From: Bacillus sp. 1780r2a1
Lineage (GTDB): Bacteria; Bacillota; Bacilli; Bacillales; Bacillaceae_H
Assembly (NCBI GenBank): GCA_024134725.1
Contig: CP099863.1
Span: 1,855,501 to 1,919,500 of the forward strand
Direction of reading: 5' to 3'
DNA: 64,000 bases
The number at the start of each line of letters is the position of its first letter. Position 1 is the first letter of the stretch. Positions 24,071 through 33,084 of this stretch are shown here, in pieces. The notes beneath the pieces were generated by a model that did no database searches, was not told where the DNA came from, and saw only the letters and a list, made by a program, of their open reading frames with translations. Position numbers and translations under genes: made by a program.

Positions 24071-27000
24071 GAGAGGGGTAAGCGTATCTCAACGGTAGTA
24101 CCTTTGTTTTCTTCACTATCATAGAAAATGGTTCCTTTGTGATTGCTAATGATTTTATGACTCACCATTAGTCCAAGCCCTGTTCCTTTTTCTTTGGTAG
24201 TAAAGAATGGTTCGCTAATTCTTTTTAAACGTTCTTTTGGCATTCCTTTACCTTCATCAATAACATGTACAACAATTCGTTGATCCGTAAGGTCATAGTT
24301 TGCATTAACGTAAATTGAACCTGGATTGTCCATTGCCTCAATTGCATTCTTCACCATATTAATAAATACTTGCTTCATATCTTTTTCAATACAATACATT
24401 GTAGGAAGGTCATCAGCAATATTACTAGTAATTGTAATGTTTTTCATAATGGCTTGTGTATGAAGAAGGGTACAGACATCCATTAAGATTGTGCTAATGT
24501 TTTTGTGCTCATACTTTACCACTTCAGGCTTCGCTAAAATCAATAGCTCGCTGATAATGAGTTCCAAACGGTTAAACTCTGACATCATTACGTCAATATA
24601 TTCTTTTTTGTACTTTTCTTCTTGAAGCATCAACTGCAAAAAGCCTTTTAATGACGTTAAGGGATTGCGGATTTCATGCGCAATTCCAGCTGCTAGCTGT
24701 CCTAAAGCAGATAGCATTTCAGAATTTTTCAGCATGATTTCAGATTGTTTGTGCTGAGAGATATCCTCGCTTAATCCAATGTAATGAAGCACTTCATTTG
24801 CTTCATTTTTAATCGGCATTAATAATAAACGCTGCCAAACGGCTTCACTGTCATCGTTTGTATAAGAAATCTCACCATTCCATTTCTTTCCACGATATAC
24901 TTCATTCCAGATAGAAGGGAAGTTTTTAACTCCTAGCTGCTTTGTATAAAAGTCGTATACGTGCATGCCAAACATTTCTTTAAAATCAACTTTGTATTCT
25001 GTGAACTTTTGATTCATATATTTAATTTGACCTTGATGATCCGTAATAAAGATACTTGTTGGGCTATGGGCAACAGCAAACGAAGTAATTGCTAGCTCTT
25101 CATTTGAACGCTTAATTTCCGTAATATCAATGAATGTAATAACCACGCCGTTAATTAAGTTTTCTGTTGTGCGATAAGGCATCATTTTCATACTGTACCA
25201 CTGTCCGTTATCACTTTGAATTTCTTTGTGAATGGTTTCGTTTGACTGCAGTACATAGCGAGCATCATCAACTAAGTTGTTATAACGCAGGTTATGGGAA
25301 ATATGAAAGAAAGGCCTTCCAACATCCTGATGTAGCACGTTAATAACCTTTTTCGTTTCCGGTGTAAACAGTTTGATATGAAGCTGATCATCTAAAAAGA
25401 TTGTAGCAATAGTTGTACTAATTAATAGATTGTCAATATCATTATTCAAATCTGTTAATTCGTCAATTTTGCGTTCATATTGATTATTAACGCTAATCAG
25501 TTCTTCGTTGACAGATTGAAGTTCTTCGTTTGTAGACTGAAGTTCTTCGTTAGAAGCAATTAGCTCCTCATTTGTTGATTTTAATTCTTCATTTGTTGTT
25601 TCTAATTCTTCAATCGTTGTTTGTAAATGCTGTTGCGTATAGTGTAGCTCTTGCTCTAAATCAATTAATAATTCATTAATAGTACTTGTTTGATTTAAGT
25701 ACAAAGTCTCTTCTATAGCAGAAGTACCAATTACTTCTTGCTCGTCAAATACGAGCAGGTGGAGTGAATCATTTGTTGGAAACGAAGAGACGGTCAAATT
25801 AAACCGTCTTGTAGATCCATCAATAATAAAGTCAATATCTTGACAACAAACGCTAATTCCTTGCTCTTTGACACGTTTTATAGCAGCTCCAATCGCTAAT
25901 GAAACGTGTACGGGAACCATTTTAAAGATTGTGTAATGAATTTTTCCAGCTGGGACATTAATTAGCTTTGTAGCGTCTTTAGAGCAGAAAATTACTTCAT
26001 TATATTCATTTAAAACAAGACAAGGACTCATAAAGTTATTGATTAATGCTTGATACATGCTATCCAACTGCAAAGAAGGAAGTGGTTTATAAAGCTGGTT
26101 AGGTATTGGCGCATGTGTCATTGTTGAGTCGTTAGAAATTGACTTTGATAATTTAAATGAGCTAGCTAGCTGTCTGTTCGGTTGACCTGTGCTTTTGAAT
26201 ACTTTCCACTTGTTACTGATAGGTTGAAATAAGTTAGATAGCTTTCCTGTTGTTTCGCTAGGTCCTAAGAATAAAGTCCCTTCATCTGTCAATGAAAAGT
26301 GGAAGAGCGATAAAATTCGCTGCTGTAACTCAGCTTGAAAGTAAATCAACATATTCCGACAGCTAATTAAGTCAACGTTAACAAACGGTGAATCCTTTGC
26401 AATATTATGTGGAGCAAATACAATCATTTTGCGAATGCTTTTTTTTACTTGATAAGAATTATGCTTTGTTGGTTCAAAGTACTGACTGATTTGTTCTTCT
26501 GAAAACACGCTTAAGTTATCTTCTGTATAAATTCCTTGACTCGCAACTTTAATTGCTTGCTTGTCAATATCTGTTGCAAAGATTCGAACATCGAAATAAT
26601 GGTTAACAGTTGATAAATATTTATGAAATAGAATAGCTAGTGAGTAAGCCTCTTGGCCAGTGGAACAGCCTGCAACCCAAATGCGAATTTCATCTTCTTT
26701 ACGCTCAATTTTTCGATTTACAATCTTGGGGATTACCTGTTCTTCAATTAATGAAAAAGCTTCTTTATCCCTCAAAAATTGCGTTACGCCAATTAATAAA
26801 TCACGCTGAAGATCAACAATTTCAACAGGATGAGCATTTAAATAATCTCGATAAACTTCCAGCGTCTCACATGGAGTATCTAATAAAGACATTCGCTTTT
26901 CAATGCGCCTAAGCACGCTATTTTTTTTGTAAAGAGAAAAATCAATTCCAGTTTTCTTTTTTATTAATGTGAAAATATATTGAAGAGTTTCTTCGTTGTA

Positions 27001-27624
27001 TTGAAAGTCATAGTTTAGTAGATTGTTTTGAATTAGTTCAGGCATAGCTGAGGGTGAAAGAATATAATCAGCTAAGTGAGCTTGGACTGCGCTATGAGGC
27101 ATATCTGGGTATTTTGCAGTTGTTTCATCCTGAACTAAAACGGTTCCGCCTTCTGCGCGAATCAGCTTAGCGCCTTCTGTCCCATCGTTTCCTTTTCCAG
27201 ATAGAATAACGGCCGTGCAGTTTGTTTTATGACTCAAAGCTAAAGATGAAAAGAGTTTATCAATTGGAAATTTCACTTGTTCATTTTGATCGTAAGGTGT
27301 TAGCTCTAATACAGAGCCTTTTAAAGTAACAAAATAGTGAGGTGCAGCTAGGTAAACAGTATTTTCTTGTAACGTCATACCGTCTTCAATTTGAACAATA
27401 TCCATATTGGTTTTTTTGGCTAAAAGCTCGGGCATAAAACTTTTATATTTTGATGATAAATGCTGAATAACAATAAAAGCCATGCCGTTTGAAGAAGGCA
27501 TATTTGCAAAAAATTGCTCAATTGCATCTAGACCACCAGCCGAAGCCCCAATTCCTACGACATGGATGGCTTTTTGGTTATGTACTTCAGGTGATAAGAT
27601 GGTAGAAAACGTTTTGTTTTTCAT
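24067..27624 (-). CDS. CheB-CheR-PAS hybrid sensor histidine kinase
   Basis: A 1185-residue cytoplasmic fusion. Residues 20-200 are a CheB methylesterase domain (GIGASAGG with the Ser, VIQHLSS with the His, LSGKGNDGTEG with the Asp) and lack a receiver. Residues 210-470 are a CheR methyltransferase (IWVAGCSTGQEAYSLA for SAM). PAS-like folds lie at about 525-640, 740-850 and 855-965, with a heptad coiled coil built from repeats of NEEL (about 660-720) between the first two. HisKA (GIAHEIRNPLTSLKG) and HATPase (NMVKNAIEAM, DEGKGMP, GTGLGL) end it. GGAGGTCA precedes the ATG. It has no membrane segment, no receiver and no partner response regulator nearby. Confidence 0.9.
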   Translation of the reverse strand: MKNKTFSTILSPEVHNQKAIHVVGIGASAGGLDAIEQFFANMPSSNGMAFIVIQHLSSKYKSFMPELLAKKTNMDIVQIEDGMTLQENTVYLAAPHYFVTLKGSVLELTPYDQNEQVKFPIDKLFSSLALSHKTNCTAVILSGKGNDGTEGAKLIRAEGGTVLVQDETTAKYPDMPHSAVQAHLADYILSPSAMPELIQNNLLNYDFQYNEETLQYIFTLIKKKTGIDFSLYKKNSVLRRIEKRMSLLDTPCETLEVYRDYLNAHPVEIVDLQRDLLIGVTQFLRDKEAFSLIEEQVIPKIVNRKIERKEDEIRIWVAGCSTGQEAYSLAILFHKYLSTVNHYFDVRIFATDIDKQAIKVASQGIYTEDNLSVFSEEQISQYFEPTKHNSYQVKKSIRKMIVFAPHNIAKDSPFVNVDLISCRNMLIYFQAELQQRILSLFHFSLTDEGTLFLGPSETTGKLSNLFQPISNKWKVFKSTGQPNRQLASSFKLSKSISNDSTMTHAPIPNQLYKPLPSLQLDSMYQALINNFMSPCLVLNEYNEVIFCSKDATKLINVPAGKIHYTIFKMVPVHVSLAIGAAIKRVKEQGISVCCQDIDFIIDGSTRRFNLTVSSFPTNDSLHLLVFDEQEVIGTSAIEETLYLNQTSTINELLIDLEQELHYTQQHLQTTIEELETTNEELKSTNEELIASNEELQSTNEELQSVNEELISVNNQYERKIDELTDLNNDIDNLLISTTIATIFLDDQLHIKLFTPETKKVINVLHQDVGRPFFHISHNLRYNNLVDDARYVLQSNETIHKEIQSDNGQWYSMKMMPYRTTENLINGVVITFIDITEIKRSNEELAITSFAVAHSPTSIFITDHQGQIKYMNQKFTEYKVDFKEMFGMHVYDFYTKQLGVKNFPSIWNEVYRGKKWNGEISYTNDDSEAVWQRLLLMPIKNEANEVLHYIGLSEDISQHKQSEIMLKNSEMLSALGQLAAGIAHEIRNPLTSLKGFLQLMLQEEKYKKEYIDVMMSEFNRLELIISELLILAKPEVVKYEHKNISTILMDVCTLLHTQAIMKNITITSNIADDLPTMYCIEKDMKQVFINMVKNAIEAMDNPGSIYVNANYDLTDQRIVVHVIDEGKGMPKERLKRISEPFFTTKEKGTGLGLMVSHKIISNHKGTIFYDSEENKGTTVEIRLPLS

Positions 27625-28154
27625 ATTGTGACCTCCAAGTTCCGGTGAAATTCTGTTTTCTATATGTTAGGAGTGAATTTTACCGATAATAGTATAAATG
27701 TATTAATGGTCAGCGAAAGTTTTCTTCATCTGTCACTGAGTAGAAAGCTAATCATTATCTACAGACTGAAATCTCATTAGAAATTCTTAAATGAGGTAAA
27801 TAAAGAAAAAAATTCTAAAATATCCATATATGTATTTTAGCAAATCTTAAGGTCTGTTCAAATCCTGTTTTGTAAATTTCTTTATAATTATTGAAAAACA
27901 TCCAAAATAAATAATTTACCCTCAATTATCAAGCATAAACATAAAAGTAGCAAAAAAAGTCGATTTCTGGAGGATTTTCTAATAGAGAAATTTGTTGAAA
28001 AATAATTTTGAATTCGTTTTCATCTCTTTTGTACTATGTGCTGATAGCATTATTTCTACCTTGTCGACAGGTTGACAGTCATTTTGAGCGTGTTACGATA
28101 GTTACCGTTGAAAGAACACGAACAAAAATACGAACATTTGACAGGGGAGATTTG
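27625..28154 (+). promoter_or_regulatory. Intergenic region with proline-operon promoter
   Basis: TTGACA (28072-28077), 16 bases, TACGAT (28094-28099) is a good vegetative-type promoter for the operon starting at 28155. The rest of the region is AT-rich. Two ACGAACA copies lie in the leader (28119, 28133). I see no T-box fold signature (no AGGGTGGNACCGCG-like element), unlike anabolic proline genes of Bacillus. Confidence 0.6.
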
Positions 28155-28997
28155 ATGATCAAAACAAAAAAGATTGCTTTTCTAGGTGCCGGGTCAATGG
28201 CAGAAGCAATGATTTCTGGTATGATTGATTCTAACATTGTTCCAGCAAAAAATATTGTGGTAACAAACCGCAGCAATGAAGAACGCCTCTTAGAATTGGA
28301 AAATAAATACGGTATTCAAACAAGAAAAAGAGCTAATTTAGACATGACGGATATTGATGTGTTCATTTTAGCAATGAAACCAAAAGATGCTGAGCAAGCA
28401 TTATCCTCTTTAAAACCCAATATCACAAAAGATCAAGTTGTTTTATCAGTGCTAGCTGGTATTTCAACAGCCTTTATGGAAGATCTATTGCATGAAGAAC
28501 AACAAGTTGTTCGAGTGATGCCAAATACCTCAAGTATGATTCAACAATCTGCTACAGCAATATCTCCAGGACAATATACAGCAATGGATTCAGTCATTTT
28601 AACAAAAGAGCTACTATCGTCAATTGGTCAAGTTTACGTTATTGATGAGAAACAAATGGACATTTTCACAGGCATTGCCGGTAGTGGACCAGCGTACTTT
28701 TATTTCTTAATGGAGCATATTGAAAAAGTAGCCAAAGAAGAGGGGTTAGATCCAGAAGTAGCCAGAGCAATCGGAGCACAAACCATATATGGTGCGGCAA
28801 GAATGATGATGGAGCGCGACGAAACGCCAACAGAGCTTCGGGAAAACGTAACGTCTCCAAACGGCACAACAGCAGCAGGCTTGAAAGCACTTGAAGAACA
28901 TGGTGGCGGCACGGCAATTATGCGCGCGGTAAAAGGAGCATCAAACCGTTCAAAAGAAATGAGTGAACAGCTTGAAAAGGTATCCAGCAAAGCATAA
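28155..28997 (+). CDS. proH: Pyrroline-5-carboxylate reductase
   Basis: A 280-residue enzyme reducing P5C to proline with NAD(P)H. The N-terminal Rossmann motif is IAFLGAGSMAEAMISG. The family signature appears as VVRVMPNTS and GSGPAYFYFLMEH, and the C-terminal LRENVTSPNGTTAAGLKALE is the conserved dimerisation/active-site segment. AGGGGAG before ATG 28155 fixes the start despite open sequence upstream. Order reductase-kinase-phosphate reductase matches the osmostress proHJ-AA arrangement of Bacillus licheniformis. The name proH follows that context, not a sequence distinction. Confidence 0.9.
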   Translation: MIKTKKIAFLGAGSMAEAMISGMIDSNIVPAKNIVVTNRSNEERLLELENKYGIQTRKRANLDMTDIDVFILAMKPKDAEQALSSLKPNITKDQVVLSVLAGISTAFMEDLLHEEQQVVRVMPNTSSMIQQSATAISPGQYTAMDSVILTKELLSSIGQVYVIDEKQMDIFTGIAGSGPAYFYFLMEHIEKVAKEEGLDPEVARAIGAQTIYGAARMMMERDETPTELRENVTSPNGTTAAGLKALEEHGGGTAIMRAVKGASNRSKEMSEQLEKVSSKA

Positions 28998-29084
28998 ACC
29001 ATAACTTCATATTCTTCGTTATTACCCTCATATTTATAAATCAATAAAATAAACAAACGAAATGAATTAACTAGGAGTGATTTG

Positions 29085-30191
29085 ATGAGTCCCGATGGTA
29101 AGAAGCGGGTTGTAATTAAGATTGGAAGCAGTTCTTTAACAAGTTCACACGGTGAGATTAGTCGAAAGAAATTGGAGCGCCTTGTTGACCAAGTAGTTGA
29201 ATTGAAAGATCAAGGTCATGAGGTGCTGCTTGTTTCATCGGGTGCGGTAGCGGCAGGATACAGAAAGCTTGGTTGTTTAGAAAGACCTAGCTCATTACCT
29301 GAAAAACAAGCGGCTGCATCCATTGGCCAAGGACTTTTAATGGAAGCATATTCTGAGCTGTTCTTATCTCATGGCTACGTGGCGTCACAAATCTTAATTA
29401 CAAGGGATGACTTTTCTGACGAAAGCAGATATAACAATGCACGTAATACCATTAACGTCTTGTTAGAGCGAGGAATTGTCCCAATTGTTAATGAGAACGA
29501 TACGGTAACTATTAACCGTCTGAAGTTCGGGGATAATGATACGTTATCTGCTAAAGTTGCAGGATTAGTTGATTCGGATCTACTTATTATCCTATCTGAT
29601 ATTGACGGACTATACAGCGCAGATCCTCGTGAAAATCCAGATGCAGAGTTATTATCACATGTATCTGAAATTACGCCAGAAATTGAAGAAGGCGCGGGAG
29701 ACTCTGGAAGTTCAGTTGGTACAGGTGGTATGCGATCAAAAATCGATGCATTTAAAATTTCAATGGCTTCTGGAATTCCGTCATTCCTTGGAAAAGCAGG
29801 AGTTCCAAATATTTTAACAGAAGCCGTGTTAGGTGAAGCAGTTGGAACGTATTTTGAAGCCGGAGAAGATGCTGTTAACTTAAGTCAAAAAGAACAGTGG
29901 ATTGCGTTTAACTCAGGACCTGAAGGGGAAATAGTTATTAAAGACGAAGCAAGAACGGTTATTGTAGAGGAAAAGAAGCCGCTCCTACGAGAGCATATTA
30001 AGTTTATAAAAGGTCATTTTGAAGAAGACTCAGTTGTTAGAATCTTAGATGTTGATGAGCAAGAGCTTGCATTAGGTGTTTCGAACTATTCTTCCGAAGA
30101 ATTGGCTCAAAACCAAGAAATCAATGAACCTGTGGTTGACAGTGAAGGATTGGTTTGTCACGTCGAAATTCCGATTCCTGTGGGTCTTTAA
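29085..30191 (+). CDS. proJ: Glutamate 5-kinase with PUA domain
   Basis: A 368-residue enzyme that phosphorylates glutamate, the first step of proline synthesis. The amino-acid kinase fold has KIGSSSLT at the N-terminus, LLVSSGAVAAGYRKLG, VNENDTVT and VGTGGMRSKIDAFKISM. A C-terminal PUA domain follows (about residues 275-355). AGGAGTGA precedes ATG 29085. It lies 87 bp after the P5C reductase gene and 98 bp before proA. Feedback inhibition by proline cannot be judged from sequence; the isozyme in osmostress operons is reported to be less inhibited. Confidence 0.92.
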   Translation: MSPDGKKRVVIKIGSSSLTSSHGEISRKKLERLVDQVVELKDQGHEVLLVSSGAVAAGYRKLGCLERPSSLPEKQAAASIGQGLLMEAYSELFLSHGYVASQILITRDDFSDESRYNNARNTINVLLERGIVPIVNENDTVTINRLKFGDNDTLSAKVAGLVDSDLLIILSDIDGLYSADPRENPDAELLSHVSEITPEIEEGAGDSGSSVGTGGMRSKIDAFKISMASGIPSFLGKAGVPNILTEAVLGEAVGTYFEAGEDAVNLSQKEQWIAFNSGPEGEIVIKDEARTVIVEEKKPLLREHIKFIKGHFEEDSVVRILDVDEQELALGVSNYSSEELAQNQEINEPVVDSEGLVCHVEIPIPVGL

Positions 30192-30199
30192 TTAATCAA

Positions 30200-30227
30200 T
30201 CGAAGAGCAACAAATCTATGGTATAAT
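30200..30227 (+). promoter_or_regulatory. Possible internal promoter before proA
   Basis: TGGTATAAT ending at 30227 is a strong extended -10. The best -35 match (TCGAAG, 16 bp upstream) is weak. It may give proA separate transcription. Confidence 0.35.
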
Positions 30228-30289
30228 GATGTAAAAAAAATAATCATAATATTAAAAAAATATTGTAAATCTTATCCAGGAGTGATTTT

Positions 30290-31552
30290 GTGGTACAGGT
30301 AAAGGCAGATATTTCGGTTAAGCAACAAGCGGTGTTAGCTAAAAAAGGTGCAAAACAGCTTAGTCTATTAACAACAGAGCAAAAAAACAAAGCGCTTTTA
30401 ACAATTGCAGATGTACTTGAAGAGCACACGGATGACATTTTAAAAGCCAATGAAAAAGATTTAGAAAATGGAAAAGAAAAAGGTTTTGATGATGCATTAA
30501 TGGATCGTTTAGCATTATCTGTTGAACGTGTAAAAGACTTTGCAGATGGATTAAGGCAGGTATCAAAGCTTGATGACCCAACTGGAGATATCTTAACTGA
30601 ATGGACGCTCGAAAATGGTCTAAATGTTAAACAAGTTCGCGTTCCGCTTGGAGTAATTGGAATGATTTATGAAGCGAGACCGAACGTAACGGTGGATGCT
30701 ACAGGTCTGGCGTTAAAATCAGGTAATGCAATTTTATTAAAAGGTGGCTCGTCTGCCATCCATTCCAACAAAGCCATTGTCGAAGTCATGCATAAAGCAT
30801 TAGATAAAACAGAAATTCCTAAAGAAGCTGTCCAGTTTATTGCAAGCACAAATCGTGAAGCAACGCAGCAGCTCTTTACGATGAAAGAGCATATTGACGT
30901 ATTAATTCCACGTGGCGGTGCATCATTAATCCAGGCTGTTGTAAACAATGCCACTGTTCCTGTATTAGAAACAGGAGTAGGGAACTGTCACCTTTACATC
31001 GATGAACATGCAGACGTTGAAAAAGCTATTTCAATTCTAATCAATGCTAAAACAGATCGCCCAGCGGTATGTAACGCAGCTGAGACGGTATTAGTTCATG
31101 AAAAGTGGCTTGAGCAAAACAGCAGCCGTTTAATTCAAGCGTTTAAAGACTTTAATATTGAAGTATTTGGTGATGAGCTAACAGTTTCTACAATTCCTGG
31201 TGCTAAAGAAGCAAAAGAAACGGATTGGGCAGAGGAGTATTTACGCCTTGCAATTGCTATGAAGGTTGTTTCAAACGTAGATGAAGCAATTGAACACATT
31301 GAAGTATATGGGACGAAGCATTCAGAAGCTGTAATTACAGAAGATGAAAGTGTTGTGAAGAAGTTTATGGCGTTAGTAGATGCAGCAGCTCTTTACCATA
31401 ATGCTTCAACTCGCTTTACAGACGGTGGTGCGCTTGGTTTTGGAGCAGAAATCGGAATTTCAACTCAAAAACTTCACGCAAGAGGACCAATGGGCTTACC
31501 GGCGCTAACAACGATTAAGTATGTAATGAGCGGAAATGGTCAAGTACGCTAA
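30290..31552 (+). CDS. proA: Gamma-glutamyl phosphate reductase
   Basis: A 420-residue aldehyde-dehydrogenase-fold enzyme converting glutamyl-5-phosphate to the semialdehyde, which cyclises to P5C. Recognisable segments are LGVIGMIYEARPNVTVDATGLALKSGN (N-terminal core), IPRGGASLIQ, and RPAVCNAAETVLVH with the catalytic cysteine. The GTG start follows AGGAGTGA. It completes the proline pathway with the two preceding genes. A strong terminator closes the operon. Confidence 0.94.
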   Translation: MVQVKADISVKQQAVLAKKGAKQLSLLTTEQKNKALLTIADVLEEHTDDILKANEKDLENGKEKGFDDALMDRLALSVERVKDFADGLRQVSKLDDPTGDILTEWTLENGLNVKQVRVPLGVIGMIYEARPNVTVDATGLALKSGNAILLKGGSSAIHSNKAIVEVMHKALDKTEIPKEAVQFIASTNREATQQLFTMKEHIDVLIPRGGASLIQAVVNNATVPVLETGVGNCHLYIDEHADVEKAISILINAKTDRPAVCNAAETVLVHEKWLEQNSSRLIQAFKDFNIEVFGDELTVSTIPGAKEAKETDWAEEYLRLAIAMKVVSNVDEAIEHIEVYGTKHSEAVITEDESVVKKFMALVDAAALYHNASTRFTDGGALGFGAEIGISTQKLHARGPMGLPALTTIKYVMSGNGQVR

Positions 31553-31572
31553 TTTCATAAAAGTAATTATGT

Positions 31573-31606
31573 AAAAGAAACTCAGCAGAGATGCTGAGTT
31601 TCTTTT
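31573..31606 (+). terminator. Terminator of the proline operon
   Basis: A 15-bp stem (AAAAGAAACTCAGCA with its complement) and a GAGA loop, ending in TTCTTTT. Confidence 0.88.
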
Positions 31607-31654
31607 ATGTAGTTTATAAAATATAGTTGTCAATTCCCTGAAAATATAGTATTA

Positions 31655-31909
31655 TTGAATTTTTTTCTAAACTCTGCTATAATAAAAATACGTAATTTTT
31701 TTACTATTGTATCCTCATATAAGCGTAGATGCTTTATGACAAACATGCGCTTATAATCTTATAATAATACTCCATCTTTGATTCGTTTCTCTCATGATAA
31801 TATTAAATCTTCACGATAGGTCATTTACCGATATGCTCCATTTTAATAAACTCATGATGATACCCATATGAAGACGGATAGTAGATTACTTTAAAAGGAG
31901 ATTATGTCT
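31655..31909 (+). promoter_or_regulatory. Promoter and long 5' leader of ydjO paralogue 2
   Basis: TTGAAT (31655-31660), 17 bases, TATAAT (31678-31683) is near consensus. The gene starts only at 31910, so the leader is about 220 nt. Within it TATAAGCG (31719-31726) and CGCTTATA form an 8-bp inverted repeat about 22 bases apart. Long structured leaders are typical of cold-shock mRNAs. Confidence 0.6.
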
Positions 31910-32107
31910 ATGTATAACCGAAAAAATGTTGAACCAGCTGTAATTGAAGAAACAAAAGTATGGGAATGTACGTCAGATAGCTGTAATTGTTGGGTTCGTG
32001 ACAACTTTAAGAGCGGTGATCAACCAACTTGTCCGCTTTGTAAAAGTGAAATGCAACAAGCAACGAAAGAGTTACAAGTGATTCACAATCCAAAAGTAAT
32101 TGATTAA
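31910..32107 (+). CDS. ydjO: YdjO-family cold-inducible small zinc-ribbon-like protein, paralogue 2
   Basis: A 65-residue protein with the same Cys pattern as paralogue 1: WECTSDSCNCW and TCPLCKSEM, plus the trailing ELQVI that matches ELPKI in the other copy. AAAAGGAG lies 9 bases before ATG 31910, and ATG 31904 is too close to it. The cysteines suggest a bound zinc. The function is unknown; the Bacillus namesake is annotated as cold-inducible. The long leader upstream and a terminator downstream make it a single-gene unit. Confidence 0.82.
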   Translation: MYNRKNVEPAVIEETKVWECTSDSCNCWVRDNFKSGDQPTCPLCKSEMQQATKELQVIHNPKVID

Positions 32108-32126
32108 TAAAATACGAGGTTTATAG

Positions 32127-32170
32127 AAACTGCTCATATCCTTTGTAACATGGATTTGAGCAGTTTTTTT
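32127..32170 (+). terminator. Terminator of ydjO paralogue 2
   Basis: AACTGCTCA/TGAGCAGTT with a further ATCC/GGAT inner pairing, then T7. Confidence 0.78.
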
Positions 32171-32217
32171 GGTATGCGGGCAACAAATGATAAGATTGTG
32201 AACGTTTTTGGGCAATT

Positions 32218-32266
32218 GTTTCATTTTTATATAAAAAAATGAAACCTTTTGATACGATGAAACGTA
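32218..32266 (+). promoter_or_regulatory. Sigma-W-like ECF promoter with adjoining inverted repeat
   Basis: TGAAACCTTTT starts at 32240, with CGTA at 32263-32266 (17-base spacer): a typical Bacillus ECF promoter. An 11-bp inverted repeat GTTTCATTTTT/AAAAATGAAAC (32218-32245) ends in its -35 element. It precedes the membrane-protein gene at 32324 by about 50 bases. Confidence 0.6.
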
Positions 32267-32323
32267 GTACAAGTTACGTAGAAAATTTTGCGTATGTAAC
32301 TATATAGTAGGGGGAAAAAATCT

Positions 32324-32794
32324 ATGTTGAAAAAAGTACTAGCAGCTTGTGTAACGCTTACGATTATGTTTTCACCAGTAGGTGGGGCATTGGTTCAGGA
32401 TAGCTCAACCATTGTAAGCGCAAAAGGTTATAAATCAGGAAAGCGTTCTTTTGATAGCGGAAACAGCAATCAACCAAGTATGTTTAAGAACAACAATAAT
32501 AATACAAACAGTAACTCTTCTGTAAATCAAAAGAACAACACAACAAATAACTCAAAATCAACGAACACAGCAAGTTCTAATCGCGGTGGTTTAATGAAAG
32601 GATTACTATTCGGTGGGCTTGCAGGATTACTGTTTGGTAGTATGTTAGGAAATCTAGGTGCATTAGGTCCAGTAATTGGCTTCTTAATTAATGCATTAGC
32701 AATTGTAGCACTTATTTTAATCGTCATTCGACTGTTTCAAAGCATTAAACGTAACAAGCGTAAAGAACAGGAAGTGAACTCTTGGAGAAACTAA
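32324..32794 (+). CDS. Secreted or membrane protein with Asn/Ser-rich linker (Tim44-N-like)
   Basis: A 156-residue protein. It has a signal peptide or first membrane helix (about 1-25), a low-complexity Asn/Ser/Thr linker (about 45-85), then GGLMKGLLFGGLAGLLFGSMLG, a glycine-zipper-like segment, and a hydrophobic helix IGFLINALAIVALILIVIRLF before a basic tail. The glycine-rich part recalls the N-terminal half of bacterial Tim44-like proteins, but their C-terminal domain is absent. The function is unknown. It is the first gene of a three-gene operon and overlaps the next by 13 bp. An ECF-type promoter precedes it, suggesting envelope stress control. Confidence 0.72.
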   Translation: MLKKVLAACVTLTIMFSPVGGALVQDSSTIVSAKGYKSGKRSFDSGNSNQPSMFKNNNNNTNSNSSVNQKNNTTNNSKSTNTASSNRGGLMKGLLFGGLAGLLFGSMLGNLGALGPVIGFLINALAIVALILIVIRLFQSIKRNKRKEQEVNSWRN

Positions 32795-33084
32795 AAATTT
32801 CAGAACAAGACATTATCAATGCAATGTGTCTTTATATTGCTGATAAAAAGCAAGTGCAACCTCACGAAGTTGAGATTGAATTGATGTATGATGATGACTA
32901 TGGCTTTTCAGCCGAGTCATACGTAAATGACCGAAAACAGGTTCATATTACGTTAAATATCATTGAGGCACTGCGTTTATGGTTAGATACACAGATGAAC
33001 ATTGATCCATTTTCAACAGGCTTGGAATTAGAGTTAGATGACGAGGAAGGCATTATTGCTTACGCAACGGTAAGACAAGGATGA
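32782..33084 (+). CDS. DUF2653 (YxcD-like) family protein
   Basis: A 100-residue acidic soluble protein starting at a TTG with AGGAAGTG upstream inside the previous gene. The N-terminus (ISEQDIINAMCLYIADKKQVQPHEVEIELMYDDD) and YGFSAESYVNDR match the YxcD/DUF2653 family as I recall it. No catalytic motif is visible and the function is unknown. It overlaps genes at both ends (13 bp upstream, 4 bp downstream), so the three products are probably made together. Confidence 0.75.
   Translation: MEKLKISEQDIINAMCLYIADKKQVQPHEVEIELMYDDDYGFSAESYVNDRKQVHITLNIIEALRLWLDTQMNIDPFSTGLELELDDEEGIIAYATVRQG

Noticed and set aside
26640-26912. Plus-strand open frame inside the hybrid kinase gene
   Set aside because: Antisense to the conserved CheR SAM-binding region; composition follows the real gene's codon structure.
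28008-28154. Extension of the P5C reductase frame by 49 codons
   Set aside because: The promoter TTGACA/TACGAT lies inside it, the family N-terminus begins at 28155, and AGGGGAG precedes that ATG.
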